64,000 nt of DNA from Diaphorobacter aerolatus (lineage in GTDB: Bacteria > Pseudomonadota > Gammaproteobacteria > Burkholderiales > Burkholderiaceae_C). Shown here in pieces: positions 1 to 9,410 of the stretch. The notes beneath the pieces are model-generated. The model saw only the letters and a list, made by a program, of their open reading frames with translations. It was not told where the DNA came from and ran no database searches. Each line of letters opens with the position of its first letter. Position 1 is the first letter of the stretch. Made by a program: the position numbers and the translations under genes. Where the stretch lies: contig NZ_CP060783.1 in the NCBI RefSeq assembly GCF_014489535.1, positions 1,364,001 through 1,428,000 of the forward strand. Direction: 5' to 3'.

Positions 1-339
1 GTACCACTGCGTGCGCTCGCGGTCATTCGGCGCGGGCAGCGCCGCAACGCGTGCCACGCGCGGATTCAAGCGCTGGGTGATGCGCTTGATGACGCCGCCC
101 TTGCCTGCCGCATCGCGGCCTTCAAAGAGGATGACGACCTTCTCGCGCGACTGCTGAACCCAGTCCTGCAGCTTGACGAGTTCGCCCTGCAATTGAAACA
201 GGCTCTTGAAATAGCTGTGCCGCGCCGCCTGATCGACGAGCGGGCGGCGTGCGCCATTTTCATCCACGTCGCGATCATCGATTTCGAGCTCAAGCTCTTC
301 GTCATAGCTGTCCATGAGGTCGTCAGCCATGCGTTGCAT
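1..339 (-). CDS. ppk2: Polyphosphate kinase 2 (PPK2), N-terminal part; runs off the window edge
   Basis: The 113 visible codons read from an ATG at 339 to the window edge without a stop. An acidic N-terminal leader is followed at about residues 45-80 by the PPK2 segment with the Walker A loop FEGRDAAGKGG and then KRITQRLNPR. PPK2 enzymes transfer phosphate between polyphosphate and nucleotides in the cytoplasm. The catalytic C-terminal two thirds lie outside the window. No good Shine-Dalgarno precedes 339, and an in-frame ATG at 330 is an alternative start. Family assignment is firm from the P-loop context; whether it makes polyP from GTP or phosphorylates ADP/AMP cannot be told from this part. 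Confidence 0.9.
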   Translation of the reverse strand, partial: MQRMADDLMDSYDEELELEIDDRDVDENGARRPLVDQAARHSYFKSLFQLQGELVKLQDWVQQSREKVVILFEGRDAAGKGGVIKRITQRLNPRVARVAALPAPNDRERTQWY

Positions 340-493
340 GAATTCTTGGGGGCTAGTGCAGAGTTTTGAAACATAGGAAAGACCTACAAACACTCACTAA
401 TGATGACTCATTTTCATGACAATCAGGTGACCGAAAAATGACGGATTGGCGTCTGTCACACTCCAAAAGTGCGTTTGTCTGGGTTTCGCCCAT

Positions 494-1357
494 TCAGCTT
501 TGAGACTCGCGCAACCGGAGCAGCAGTTCCTGAATGGCCTCGGCATCCACCGACGCGCCTTCATGCTCCAGATAGATTTCCAGATCACTGATCGCATCCA
601 TCATGTGGCCGCGCTCCACGTGCGCAAAGCCCCGGTCACGCCGCTCGTTCCAGGCTTCGGGCAACAACGCGATAAGGCGGCTTTGCACATCGATGAGCCG
701 CTGCCAGTCGCCCTCGGCACGGTGAATTTCCTTGAGGTTGCGCAGCATGCGCACCAGAATCTGCCGCGACGACGCCGAGCGCAGATACTCTCCCAGCTCG
801 CGCAGGCTGCCATCCTGGCTCGGGCGACTGTCCGAGATGAATGTATCTAGGCGCTCGCCCAGATCCTCGCGAGACAGCGAACGCCCGGTGGTCGGATCGA
901 CGACTACCTGCCCCTCGGGCAACTGCACCTTGACGAGAAAATGGCCGGGAAACGAAATCCCGTGCGCACGCAAATCGACGCTTTGCGCTAGCTCCAGCCA
1001 CAACACCGCCAGCGAGATCGGAATGCCGCGACGCGAGCGCAGCACCACATTCATATAGCTGTTGTCGGGGTCGTAGTAGTTGTTGAGATTGCCGCTGAAA
1101 CCCAGATCATGGAAGAAGAACTGGTTCAGTGCCGCGAGTTTGCGCATCGGCTCAGCCGCTGGCTCCACCATGCGGACAAGGCGTGCCTGAAGCTGATCCA
1201 CTTCATCGAGCACCTGCTGCACATCGAGCAGCGGATAGGCATCCTGCGCGATGCACGCCGCTGCCTCGAGCAGCGGTACGGACTCCTGCTGGCCGCCTTC
1301 CTGGACGAGACTTGCAAAATATTCCAGTGGGGTGGGAACATTGAATTGCAGTGACAT
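494..1357 (-). CDS. SirB1-like transglutaminase-fold protein with C-terminal TPR
   Basis: 287 aa, started at an ATG preceded by GAGGGAAG. Residues about 40-180 match the SirB1 N-terminal/transglutaminase-like core (NQFFFHDLGFSGN, then RRGIPISLAVLWLELAQ, then HGISFPGHFLVKV), and the last 90 residues resemble tetratricopeptide helices (RRDRGFAHVERG). No catalytic Cys is evident at the usual transglutaminase position, so it is probably a non-catalytic or protease-like relative, as is known for this family. Cytoplasmic, with no signal peptide. It lies between ppk2 and murJ, all on the minus strand; a hairpin at 1435-1460 separates it from murJ. Its biochemical role is unknown. Confidence 0.85.
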   Translation of the reverse strand: MSLQFNVPTPLEYFASLVQEGGQQESVPLLEAAACIAQDAYPLLDVQQVLDEVDQLQARLVRMVEPAAEPMRKLAALNQFFFHDLGFSGNLNNYYDPDNSYMNVVLRSRRGIPISLAVLWLELAQSVDLRAHGISFPGHFLVKVQLPEGQVVVDPTTGRSLSREDLGERLDTFISDSRPSQDGSLRELGEYLRSASSRQILVRMLRNLKEIHRAEGDWQRLIDVQSRLIALLPEAWNERRDRGFAHVERGHMMDAISDLEIYLEHEGASVDAEAIQELLLRLRESQS

Positions 1358-1434
1358 AGGACTTCCCTCAGCTACTGGACATGGGTGTTGGTGTCACGAA
1401 CACCGCGTCCGGTTCCTATTGATTCGAGAACGCG

Positions 1435-1460
1435 GGCTTTTTTCATCACTGAAAAAAGCC
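1435..1460 (-). terminator. Hairpin between murJ and the SirB1-like gene
   Basis: Perfect 11-bp inverted repeat GGCTTTTTTCA / TGAAAAAAGCC with a 4-nt loop, 26 bases beyond the murJ stop. The U-rich part lies inside the stem rather than after it, so termination strength is uncertain. It would work equally in either direction. Confidence 0.55.
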
Positions 1461-1485
1461 GTTCGCCCTTGCGCTGACCGAACCA

Positions 1486-3051
1486 TTATCTGCGCAAAAC
1501 TTGCCGCAGATTCATTCGGGCCGCCCAGAGCGCGCCGAAGTACACCACCATAGAACCAATCAGCATGGCAGCCAGTAGGCCAAGACGCCACATTGGCTGC
1601 GCCCGAAGCGCGATCCAGTCGAAATGCTGATTTCCCCACCAAAGAAATCCCGTCAACAAAACACCGGCCATCAGAATGCGCGCGATGAAGCTGCCCCATC
1701 CGGGCCGCGGCTTGAAGCTGCCGCGACGTATCAGCCCGACCAGCAGCCAGGTCGCATTCACGAGCGCACCCAGGCCAATCGACAACGCCAGCCCCGCATG
1801 CGCCAACTTGGGAACCAGCAGCAGATTGAGCAATTGCGTGATCACAAGCACCACGACGGCGATCTTCACCGGGGTGCGAATGTCCTGCGCCGCGTAGTAG
1901 CCGGGCGCCAGCACCTTCACCGCGACCAGGCCCAGAAGGCCGACGCCATAGCCCTGCAGCGCAACCGTGATCTGCTGCACATCGCGATCACTCAGCGCCC
2001 CATAGTGAAACAGCGAGGCCACGAGCGGCTTGGCGAAGACCAGCAGACCGATGGCGCAGGGCACGCTCAGCAACACCACAATGCGCAGCCCCCAATCCAG
2101 CATGGACGAATAGCGCTCGCCATCACCGCTTGCCTTGGCGAGGGTCAGTTGCGAGGTCAGCACCACGCCCAGCGCCACACCGAGCAAGGCCGTGGGAAAC
2201 TCCATCAAGCGATCGGCGTAGAACAGCCACGTCACGCTGCCCTGTTGCAGATACGAGGCGATCTGCGTGTTGATCATCAGCGAAATCTGCGCCACACCGA
2301 CGCCCAGCAACGCCGGCCCCATGAGCTTGAGAATGCGGTGTACTCCGGGATCGGCAAACGCCACGCGGATGGTCCTGATGCTCATGCCGATGCGCGGCAT
2401 CAACCCGAGCTTGATGAGCGCCGGAATCTGCACCGCCAGCTGCAGAACGCCGCCAAGCATCACGCCGCCCACCATCGCGTAGATCGGCTCGATGCCGTGC
2501 CGCGCAAACAACGGCGCGCCGAGCACGGCGGCGGCAATCATGCTCACATTGAGAAGCACCGGCGTGAGCGCGGACACAGCGTAACGCCGCCAGGTATTGA
2601 GCACACCCGCCGCCAACGCGACCAGCGACATGAAGCCGATGTATGGAAACATCCAGCGCGTCATCAACACCGCGGCGTCCATGCCGCCCGGCGAGGCGCG
2701 CAGCCCGCTCGCCAGCAGCCAGACCAGCACCGGCGCGCCAACGACACCCGCGATGCAGGTGAACAGCAGCACCCAGAACAGCACCGTCGCAACATGGCTG
2801 ATCAGCGTGTGAGTGGACTCGTCGCCAAAGTGCGCCTTGTGCGTGCCCAGCACCGGCACGAACGCCTGACTGAACGCCCCTTCGGCAAACAGGCGCCGAA
2901 ACAGATTGGGAATCCGGAACGCGACATTGAACGCGTCGGTCATCACATTGGCCCCGAACATCGAGGCCATCAGCAAATCACGCACCAGCCCAAGCACACG
3001 GGAGGCAAGCGTCAGCAACGAAACGGTGGAGGCGGCTTTGAACAACGACAC
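1486..3051 (-). CDS. murJ: Lipid II flippase MurJ (MviN)
   Basis: 521 aa from a GTG at 3051, chosen because the family N-terminus SLFKAASTVSLLTLASRVLG begins directly after it; the frame stays open upstream to 3255 but that extension is not MurJ-like. The protein is polytopic, with the family signatures TDAFNVAFRIPNLFRRLFAE and FSQAFVPVL near the N-terminus and about 14 hydrophobic segments. MurJ flips lipid-linked peptidoglycan precursor across the inner membrane. Length is normal for the family. It is divergent from rpsT, with about 275 bases between the two starts. The long open frame on the opposite strand is a GC-driven shadow. Confidence 0.95.
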   Translation of the reverse strand: MSLFKAASTVSLLTLASRVLGLVRDLLMASMFGANVMTDAFNVAFRIPNLFRRLFAEGAFSQAFVPVLGTHKAHFGDESTHTLISHVATVLFWVLLFTCIAGVVGAPVLVWLLASGLRASPGGMDAAVLMTRWMFPYIGFMSLVALAAGVLNTWRRYAVSALTPVLLNVSMIAAAVLGAPLFARHGIEPIYAMVGGVMLGGVLQLAVQIPALIKLGLMPRIGMSIRTIRVAFADPGVHRILKLMGPALLGVGVAQISLMINTQIASYLQQGSVTWLFYADRLMEFPTALLGVALGVVLTSQLTLAKASGDGERYSSMLDWGLRIVVLLSVPCAIGLLVFAKPLVASLFHYGALSDRDVQQITVALQGYGVGLLGLVAVKVLAPGYYAAQDIRTPVKIAVVVLVITQLLNLLLVPKLAHAGLALSIGLGALVNATWLLVGLIRRGSFKPRPGWGSFIARILMAGVLLTGFLWWGNQHFDWIALRAQPMWRLGLLAAMLIGSMVVYFGALWAARMNLRQVLRR

Positions 3052-3274
3052 GGGCGCCAGTGTATGCGCAGGCAGCTCGGGCAAAGCGATTTTCACGCGG
3101 GAAGTTTTCGCCCGGAAAAGTCTGCTGACAATTCCCGCGACAACACGCGTGGCCGCTTGTGCAGGCTCGGCAACCGGCACCAGCAAGTGCGAGTCACCCG
3201 CGAACCCCGGCGATGCCGACGCACAGACCGACGCCCGCCCAAAGCGCCACCCCACAATCAGCGAAATTTCAGGC

Positions 3275-3280
3275 TATAAT
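3275..3280 (+). promoter_or_regulatory. Probable -10 element of rpsT
   Basis: A perfect TATAAT sits 48 bases before the rpsT start codon, with no other good -10 in the gap. A clear -35 at the expected spacing is not seen. An AAGGAACA ribosome site precedes the rpsT ATG. Confidence 0.6.
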
Positions 3281-3327
3281 GCTCGGCTTTGCTGACATCA
3301 TCCTCAGACACCTAAGGAACACATACC

Positions 3328-3627
3328 ATGGCATCTAAGCCAAAGAAAAAGAACCCCCGCCTGGCGTCCGGCCGCAAGCGCGCCCGCCAGAACGTCAAGC
3401 TGAACGCAGCCAACACATCGCTGCGTTCGAAGTACCGTACCGCAGTCAAGAACGTCGAAAAGGCTGTTCTGGCTGGTGACAAGACCAAGGCAACCGAACT
3501 GTTCGCCAAGGCTCAATCCGTGCTGGACACGATCGCCGACAAGGGCATCTTCCACAAAAACAAGGCAGCTCGCGACAAGAGCCGCCTGTCCGCCAAGGTC
3601 AAGACCCTGGCAGTAGCAGCCGCCTGA
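3328..3627 (+). CDS. rpsT: 30S ribosomal protein S20
   Basis: 99 aa, strongly basic, beginning [20 protein letters not shown], which is the typical betaproteobacterial S20 N-terminus, and ending in an Ala-rich tail. S20 binds 16S rRNA early in assembly of the small subunit. It starts at an ATG with an AAGGA site. The gene is monocistronic: a TATAAT lies upstream and an intrinsic terminator follows at 3718-3741. It is convergent with the ankyrin immunity candidate. Its low codon bias away from GC-rich synonymous choices fits a highly expressed gene. Confidence 0.98.
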   Translation: MASKPKKKNPRLASGRKRARQNVKLNAANTSLRSKYRTAVKNVEKAVLAGDKTKATELFAKAQSVLDTIADKGIFHKNKAARDKSRLSAKVKTLAVAAA

Positions 3628-3717
3628 CTCTCTTCAGGCAAACAGCCCGGGTGATTTTTAGTATTACTATTATTATCACCCGCCGTTTGTAACGGGTGCG
3701 CTGTCAGCAAAACGAAG

Positions 3718-3741
3718 AAACCGCCGAAAGGCGGTTTTTTT
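3718..3741 (+). terminator. Intrinsic terminator of rpsT
   Basis: AAACCGCC / GGCGGTTT stem with a GAAA tetraloop, running into seven T residues, about 90 bases after the rpsT stop. A textbook Rho-independent terminator. Confidence 0.9.
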
Positions 3742-3863
3742 GTTTTCGTCCAAGAATATATAGGCATTGCAACGATACCGGAAAAAATCGTGTGTGGCAG
3801 ATTTTCTCGAGCTTTGGCACGCGTGTAGAGACATCGGATTTTAGTTTGAAATTTTCAACAAAA

Positions 3864-4463
3864 CTAGTTTTTACAAATTTGCAAGAAATCCGCAGGTCTT
3901 AATTTATCTTCTTTTAAAATACGGTCCGCTTCAATTTTTTTTATTCTCTCACAACAATTTGGAATGTGCGGCATAATTTCAAAATTAGACCATCTATGGG
4001 CAAATATACAAGCATCATACCCTCTGTCACTTTTTACTGACAAATCAGCACCGCTTTTAATTAAAAATATTGCAACATCATTGTTTTTTTTCCAAACTGC
4101 AGTCAAAAATGGAGATCGTGCGGCACCTTTTAAATCATGATTAACGTCACCCCCTTTTTGAACTAAGTACTCGGCTGTTGCCACTGCATTTTTACCGCCA
4201 TGGTAGGCCACTATTGATAAGGGCGTATCATCATAATCTGATAATTTTTCGTTGGCATCGAATATCTTATTCTCTATATAAAATTGAGTTTTATTCACAT
4301 CTCCCGTGGCGAGGGCGCGATAGAATTGCTGTTTCAAATATCCTCGTTTTAAAATATCTGCGTCATTACAAGTATTCGATTTTTCACAATCATCCGCCGC
4401 AGCCGCAGGAGTTATCGTAAAAATAAAAAAAATATTTATAATCAGAAGTTTGAAAAGTTTCAT
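3864..4463 (-). CDS. Exported ankyrin-repeat protein, probable immunity protein to the Rhs phospholipase tip
   Basis: 199 aa. Residues 1-22 are a Sec signal peptide (basic MKLFK, hydrophobic stretch, TPAAAADD cleavage region), so the mature protein should be periplasmic. Ankyrin repeats run over about residues 45-160, for example TPLSIVAYHGGKNAV and SPFLTAVWKKNNDVAIFLIKSGAD. Its ATG overlaps the rhs stop as ATGA, so it is translationally coupled to the toxin gene. Composition is strikingly AT-rich compared with the window, as is the end of rhs. Position directly after an Rhs tip is typical for cognate immunity genes, and a periplasmic location suits protection against a lipase acting on membranes. 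The immunity role is inferred; no homologue was searched. Confidence 0.75.
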   Translation of the reverse strand: MKLFKLLIINIFFIFTITPAAAADDCEKSNTCNDADILKRGYLKQQFYRALATGDVNKTQFYIENKIFDANEKLSDYDDTPLSIVAYHGGKNAVATAEYLVQKGGDVNHDLKGAARSPFLTAVWKKNNDVAIFLIKSGADLSVKSDRGYDACIFAHRWSNFEIMPHIPNCCERIKKIEADRILKEDKLRPADFLQICKN

Positions 4464-4855
4464 TTATTACTCATAATTTCCCAAAAGGCCTCTTCTTGCG
4501 CGGCATCATATGCGGGCTGCCCCTTGTTGATATCTTTTAGTACAAAATGATAGACGGATGCTTGAAATCTACAGACTGCAGGGAGACCGATTTTACCAGC
4601 AGCATTAGCCTCATCACATGCTTGCTTCATATCATCTCTCAACTTATCATCGCATTGATTTTTGTCTGCCTGCCATGTTCCGTAACATCTATCGTGCGCA
4701 GAGCATGCGCCTAAAAAGCTGGCCTCTCCAAAATATGAATCTGGGATGTATTTATCAGTTTTGGCGTCACCGCATCCAGCTCCCCATGGTTGACCATCCG
4801 GGCGCAGTTCAGGATTTGATGGTACTGATGATTGATTATCTACAGATATGGCTTG
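4460..4855 (-). other. C-terminal toxin tip of Rhs: phospholipase A2-like domain
   Basis: The last ~131 residues of Rhs follow the core-closing motif FVDPLGL. They contain GACSAHDRCYGTW and, further on, CDDKLRDDMKQAC. The pattern C-x2-HD-x-CY is the active-site helix of secreted and bacterial phospholipase A2 (the His activates water and the Asp helps bind Ca2+), with further Cys residues able to form disulfides outside the cytoplasm. Known PLA2 enzymes release the sn-2 fatty acid of phospholipids. A W/G-rich stretch before it (QPWGAGCGDAKT) could supply the Ca2+ loop. Classification rests on the motif only. Confidence 0.72.
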
Positions 4856-7800
4856 TAGGCCCAACGGATCCACAAATAGAAGTGTATTTAAAGGATAAAT
4901 ATAAAAATTAATACCTCCTTTATGTTTTATTAAATCCTGATTGATGTAGCTTCCAGAAATCGATTCATAGTATCGATACCTGTTGTAATACAGTCCCGTG
5001 GCGTCATCCTCATGCTGCCCAGGTAGCCGAATAGGCTGATACAGGCGCTTCGGACTGTATTCGTCTTTCACGTTCCCCCAAGCATCCAGCGTCGCAGCCC
5101 ACTCCACTTGTCCTTCGCTGCTGAAGAGCGCATTGGGCGTTCCCAGATGGTCGCACAGGTAGTGCCGCACTTCCACGCTTTTGGCATTCTCCTGCCGCTC
5201 GCTGCGTGCCGTCTCTTCAAACTCCTGGCGCTGCGCGTTGATGAAGCTTTGCGCGTCAGCGGCCATGCCCAGCCCGACTATGCGCTCGTTGAGGAGCGCG
5301 CTGGTCGCATTGATATCCGTGAGCATGGCGCGCAAGGCGTCCCGCGCCATGCCAGCGGGGAGGTGGGCAATCAGGTCGTCGGCCATGCCTGGCGCTGCTC
5401 TGGCAGCCCGGCGCAACTGCACCAGCGGTGTAAAGCTGCCCGGCTCGTACACCGTGTGCACGATCTCCGGCTGGCTCTGCCCGTTGATGTCCCGGGCATT
5501 GCCATGGTTGAGCCGCTCGGTATGCACCAGCCGGTCCCCGTCCCAGCCAAAGTAATCGGTTGTCCCGCTTTCTTCGCCCGCATCCTTGTGGCCCATGTGA
5601 CCCAAGTTGCTCGCATGGCCTGTGTTGCCCGCATTGCTGTACTTGGCCAGCCGCCTGCCAAACGCGTCATAGCGGTAGCGCTGGGTGAGCTGTGTGCCTT
5701 CTTCCTCTTCACCATCATCTTTTTCGTGAACCACGACTTGCACCAGCTGGTTGCCCTTGTCGTAGGCCAGCTCCATCTTGCGGCGCGCTTTTCCTGCCAT
5801 GCCCTGCACGCTTTCAGTGCGGTTGCCCCGGCTGTCGTAGCGGTAGTGAATCCTGGCGCCTTCGCTGCTCGCATCTTCGCTGTTCTCGTAGTAGCCCACA
5901 CGGTTGCCGTGCCACTTCGCGGTGGCGGCCCAGTCCTCCAGGTGTCCCCCTTGCTCCGGCTTGCCCTGCAGGGCGTTGTAGTCGCTGCGCGCCATCTGCT
6001 CGCGGCTGACCGGCGTTGCCTCGCGGCCCGCTCTTTGCTGCGTCCTTTGGCGGTCTGTTTCGTTCAGCGCTCCCGTGATGACATCGCCCGCCCCGGGGTT
6101 GCCTGCCGGCTCTGCAATGGGCAGGCGGTTGCCCGCCGGGTCGAACCTCCAGCGCTGCTGGCCCGCCTGCGGGGTGTCTGCACCTGTGAGGCGGCCTGCC
6201 GCGTCGTAGGCAAAGCGGCTCATGCCCGCCGGGCTCTGGATGCCCACCATCTGTCCCAGGCTGTCGTAGTGGTAGTGCCGGGACGCCAGCGCCCCGAGCA
6301 CGGCCTGTGGGGGCCTTGCGGGCTGGGCGAGGCCTGCGCTGTGGACGGGGCTGCCCCCGGCAGGCTGTCCAGCATGTCAGGCAGGCCCGCGCCTTGCGCA
6401 AAGCCGCCCCACTGCATGGATGTCAGGCGCCCGGCGCTGTCCCAGCCCAGCTGGCGGATCAAAGGCTCGGCCGTGGTGCTCGCCAACTGGCGTCTGACCT
6501 CGCGGTGCAGCGCATCTCGCTCCAGGTCCACCAGGCTCTCGCCTTGCCAGGTGATGCCGTGCACGTGGCCCGAACCATAAAGCAGGTAGCCCACCTCGCC
6601 CAGACCCTGCAACTGGCTCGCTTGCCGGTTGCCCAGCACATCCAGGCGATGGCTGATGCGGTGTTCGAACTCGATCTCCGGCCCGGCGGCAGGAGGGTCC
6701 ATCACACCGGCGCCGTTGTGGGTCGTGGCTCTGGAGGGGAGGTGTGTTTGTACAGGCGCTGGATCTCGCCTGTGACCCGGCCCGCCACATCGCGCTCGAT
6801 GATGGCCTGGCTTTGCAGTTGCGCCCCGGCTTCTGGCGCTTCATGCCAGACGCTTGCTTGCAGCAACTCGCCTGCCTTGCCCCATTGGTAGCGGTGCGTG
6901 GTCGCGGGCACGAGCTCGCTTGGCGGCAGATGCCTTGCAATGAGCTGCCCCGTGATGCTCCACTCGTAGTGGCTCGTGTGGCTTGCCAGGCCCTGCTGCG
7001 CCTCCCAGCCGTCTGCCGAGTGCGTGAGCTGCCCGGCTGCATCGTAGCGGTAGCTTTGCACCCGGGCATCAAAGCCGGTCTCCCTTGCCAGACGGTCCAT
7101 CACGTCCCACTCGAAGCGGGTGTGCTCACCGTTCTCGTTGGTCAGCAGCGCAAGGCGTCCGGCCACGTCATAGGCGAAGGCCAGGCTGTGGCCCGCGTGG
7201 CTGCGCCGCGTGAGCCGTCCCCACAGGTCGTACTCCATGCTGACCGAGGCCGCCGTCGTGCTGGCGGGCGCTCTGCTGCGGCCCTCTGCGCTGTACCCCT
7301 CCACGCTGTACACATCTGCGCTGCGCTTGTCATCCTGCCCGCGCGCACCTGGCTCACCTGCCCCCGGGCGTCGTACTCGTAGTGCTCTGAGCTGCCGTCG
7401 GCGTAGTGCACGGCCTGCAACTGGTCCCTGTCGCTGTACTGGTAGCGTACGCGCTCACCCAGCGCGTTCACCACCGCCGTGCTCCTGCCCCAGCGGTCGT
7501 ACTCGTAGCGGGTGCTCTGCCCGGAGCAATCGGTGTAGCTTGCCACCTGCCCCGCCGCGGTATAGGCAATGTGCTTGTCTCCACCCCTGGCATCGGTGAT
7601 GCGAACGGGTTTGTCTGCGTTCAGGCGCGTGGCAGGCTCCGCTGCCGCACTGGCAATGTCCGGGTAGTGATAGTGCTCGGCGCTGCCATCTGCCAGGATG
7701 ATTTGCGTGAGGCGGCCCAGGCGGTCATATCCGTAGCGGATCGTGCGCCCGGCCGCATCGGTGGTGCTTTGCAGCAGCCCACTACCCTCCTCGTAGGTCT

Positions 7801-9345
7801 GGCTGCTGGTGCTGCCATCGGGCCCCTGGGTGGACAGCAGTTGCCCCAGGGGACTCACCTGCATGCGCACGCTGCGCCCCAGCGGGTCCGTGACGCCCGT
7901 GAGGTGCCCGTACTGGTTGTAGCTTCGCCTCACGGTGCTGCCATCGGCGCGCACATGCTCGGTCAGCCGCGACAGGCCCGCTTCGCCCTGGAAGATGTAG
8001 GTCTCAACGCGCCCCAGGCTGTCGGTGACGATGCAGGCCCGGCGCGGCTGTCCATCGGCTTCGGGTAGCGCGCGGTAGTCAAAGCGGTAGTCGATGCCCT
8101 CCTGGTTGCTTTGCTCTACCGCCTTGCCCCCAGGCTCATAGCGGTCGTAGGCGTAGCGGTGCTCGGGCCCGCTTTTTTCCTGATGAAAGACCATCAGGTG
8201 GTTGCGCCAGGCAAACCGGCGCACTGTGTCCCCGTGGCGGTTCTTCACGGCAACCAGGTCGCCCTCCGCGCTGTAGGCGTAGCTGACGAGATCGATCGAC
8301 TGCGCGAGAGCGCCGGTTTGCAGGGGAAGCGCAGGATCGCGCCTGAGCTCAATGCGCATCAGGCGCACGCCGCTGTCCGCCTGCCAGTGAAAGTGACTAC
8401 CCTCGCGCCCGTAGTGCCGGGCGTCCTGTGCTGCGCTGACCCGGCTGTAGTGCAACTGGTAGTGGCGCCCCACGCCATCGTCGATGCCGGTGATGCGCGA
8501 TTGCCCCAGCACCTCTGCCCAGTGGTAGCGCTGCGTGCGGCCAAGGCTCTCCAGCTTGCCCAGCAGCACCCAGCCCGCATCGGGCGCAGGCAGCTGCGTG
8601 GCCGGGTGCGTCTGCGCAGCCCTGCGCGCAGCCTCCATCGCCTGCCAGTTCGCGGGAGCAAACACCCACAGCGTGTCGCCACCCCCGTTGGCGGCAAAAA
8701 TGAGATGACTTGCGCAGGCCATCTCGCGACTGATCCACGCAAAGCGGTCTCTCCACCAGGCGGGCGCCTGCTGGTCTGCAAGCGCAGCGGTGCCGACAGC
8801 CGAAGCCGCAACCGAAGCCTGCCCCGCGTCCTGCCCCGCGTCCAGGGCAAACCGCGCCCCGCCAGTGAGCGAGGCCAGCTCCTGCGCCAGGTTGCCCGGG
8901 TGCATCCCCGTGCGCAGCAGCCAGATGTCTTCGCTGGGACTGTAGAGCGACTCGCCTGGCGCCAGCGCATCAAACGTGATGGTGCGCCCCTGGCTGTCGT
9001 GCAGCAACGTGGCGCCGGCCTGCACCGTCAGGCGCAGCTCCAGCGGCGCGCTCCAGCCGTAACCCAGCACGCCGCAGTACCCCCCTTGCTCTGCGTTCAC
9101 ATAGCTGCTGTACTGGCGCTGCCACACCAGCGGCATGGCCCCGGGCAGCGCAAAGTCAAGATCAGACGCCCCCGAGAGCACCTTCGCGCCCAGCTGGGGA
9201 TTGACCGGGCTGCCCTTGGCAACGCCCCCGGACACACCGAGCAGGCCACACCCCCCTGGGTTCCTATCAGTACCGTGAGTGAGCCCGTCACAATGCGTGA
9301 ATACGCAACCTTGTCGTCTATGCGTGCCGCTGGCTTTCCTGTCAT
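4460..9345 (-). CDS. PAAR-Rhs polymorphic toxin, type VI secretion cargo; 4 frameshifts, probably sequence errors
   Basis: Repaired length is 1629 aa. It starts at an ATG at 9345 behind GGAGGG; the first ~40 residues are a short PAAR-like cap (MTGKPAARIDDKVAYSR, then GTQGGVACSVCPGG), followed by the DUF6531-type segment (GSPVNPQLGAKVL, WQRQYSSYV), many YD repeats (RYEYDRWGR, YRYDAAGQL), the RHS core closing at YYNRYRYYES and DPLGL, and the variable PLA2-like tip. Rhs proteins fold into a shell holding the toxin and are delivered on VgrG. Single-base losses lie at C5 9225-9229, CCC 7338-7340, GGG 6720-6722 and G5 6309-6313; adding one G/C at each gives one continuous frame. It follows vgrG by 65 bases. 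No Eag-type chaperone gene is present. Composition turns AT-rich after about 4990. Confidence 0.88.
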
Positions 9346-9410
9346 GAAGACCTTCCCTCCAATTTTTTTCTGATCGTGCTTTCCAAAAAGCAATACCGGG
9401 ATGCCCGCCC

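Noticed and set aside
1624-3279. 551-codon plus-strand frame opposite murJ
   Set aside because: Antisense shadow of a clear MurJ; Gln/His/Arg-rich with no family signature.
4460-9345. Reading rhs as a decayed pseudogene or a set of separate small Rhs genes
   Set aside because: All four breaks are single losses in G/C runs identical in kind to those in housekeeping genes, and the repaired length is a multiple of three, so sequence error is the simpler explanation.
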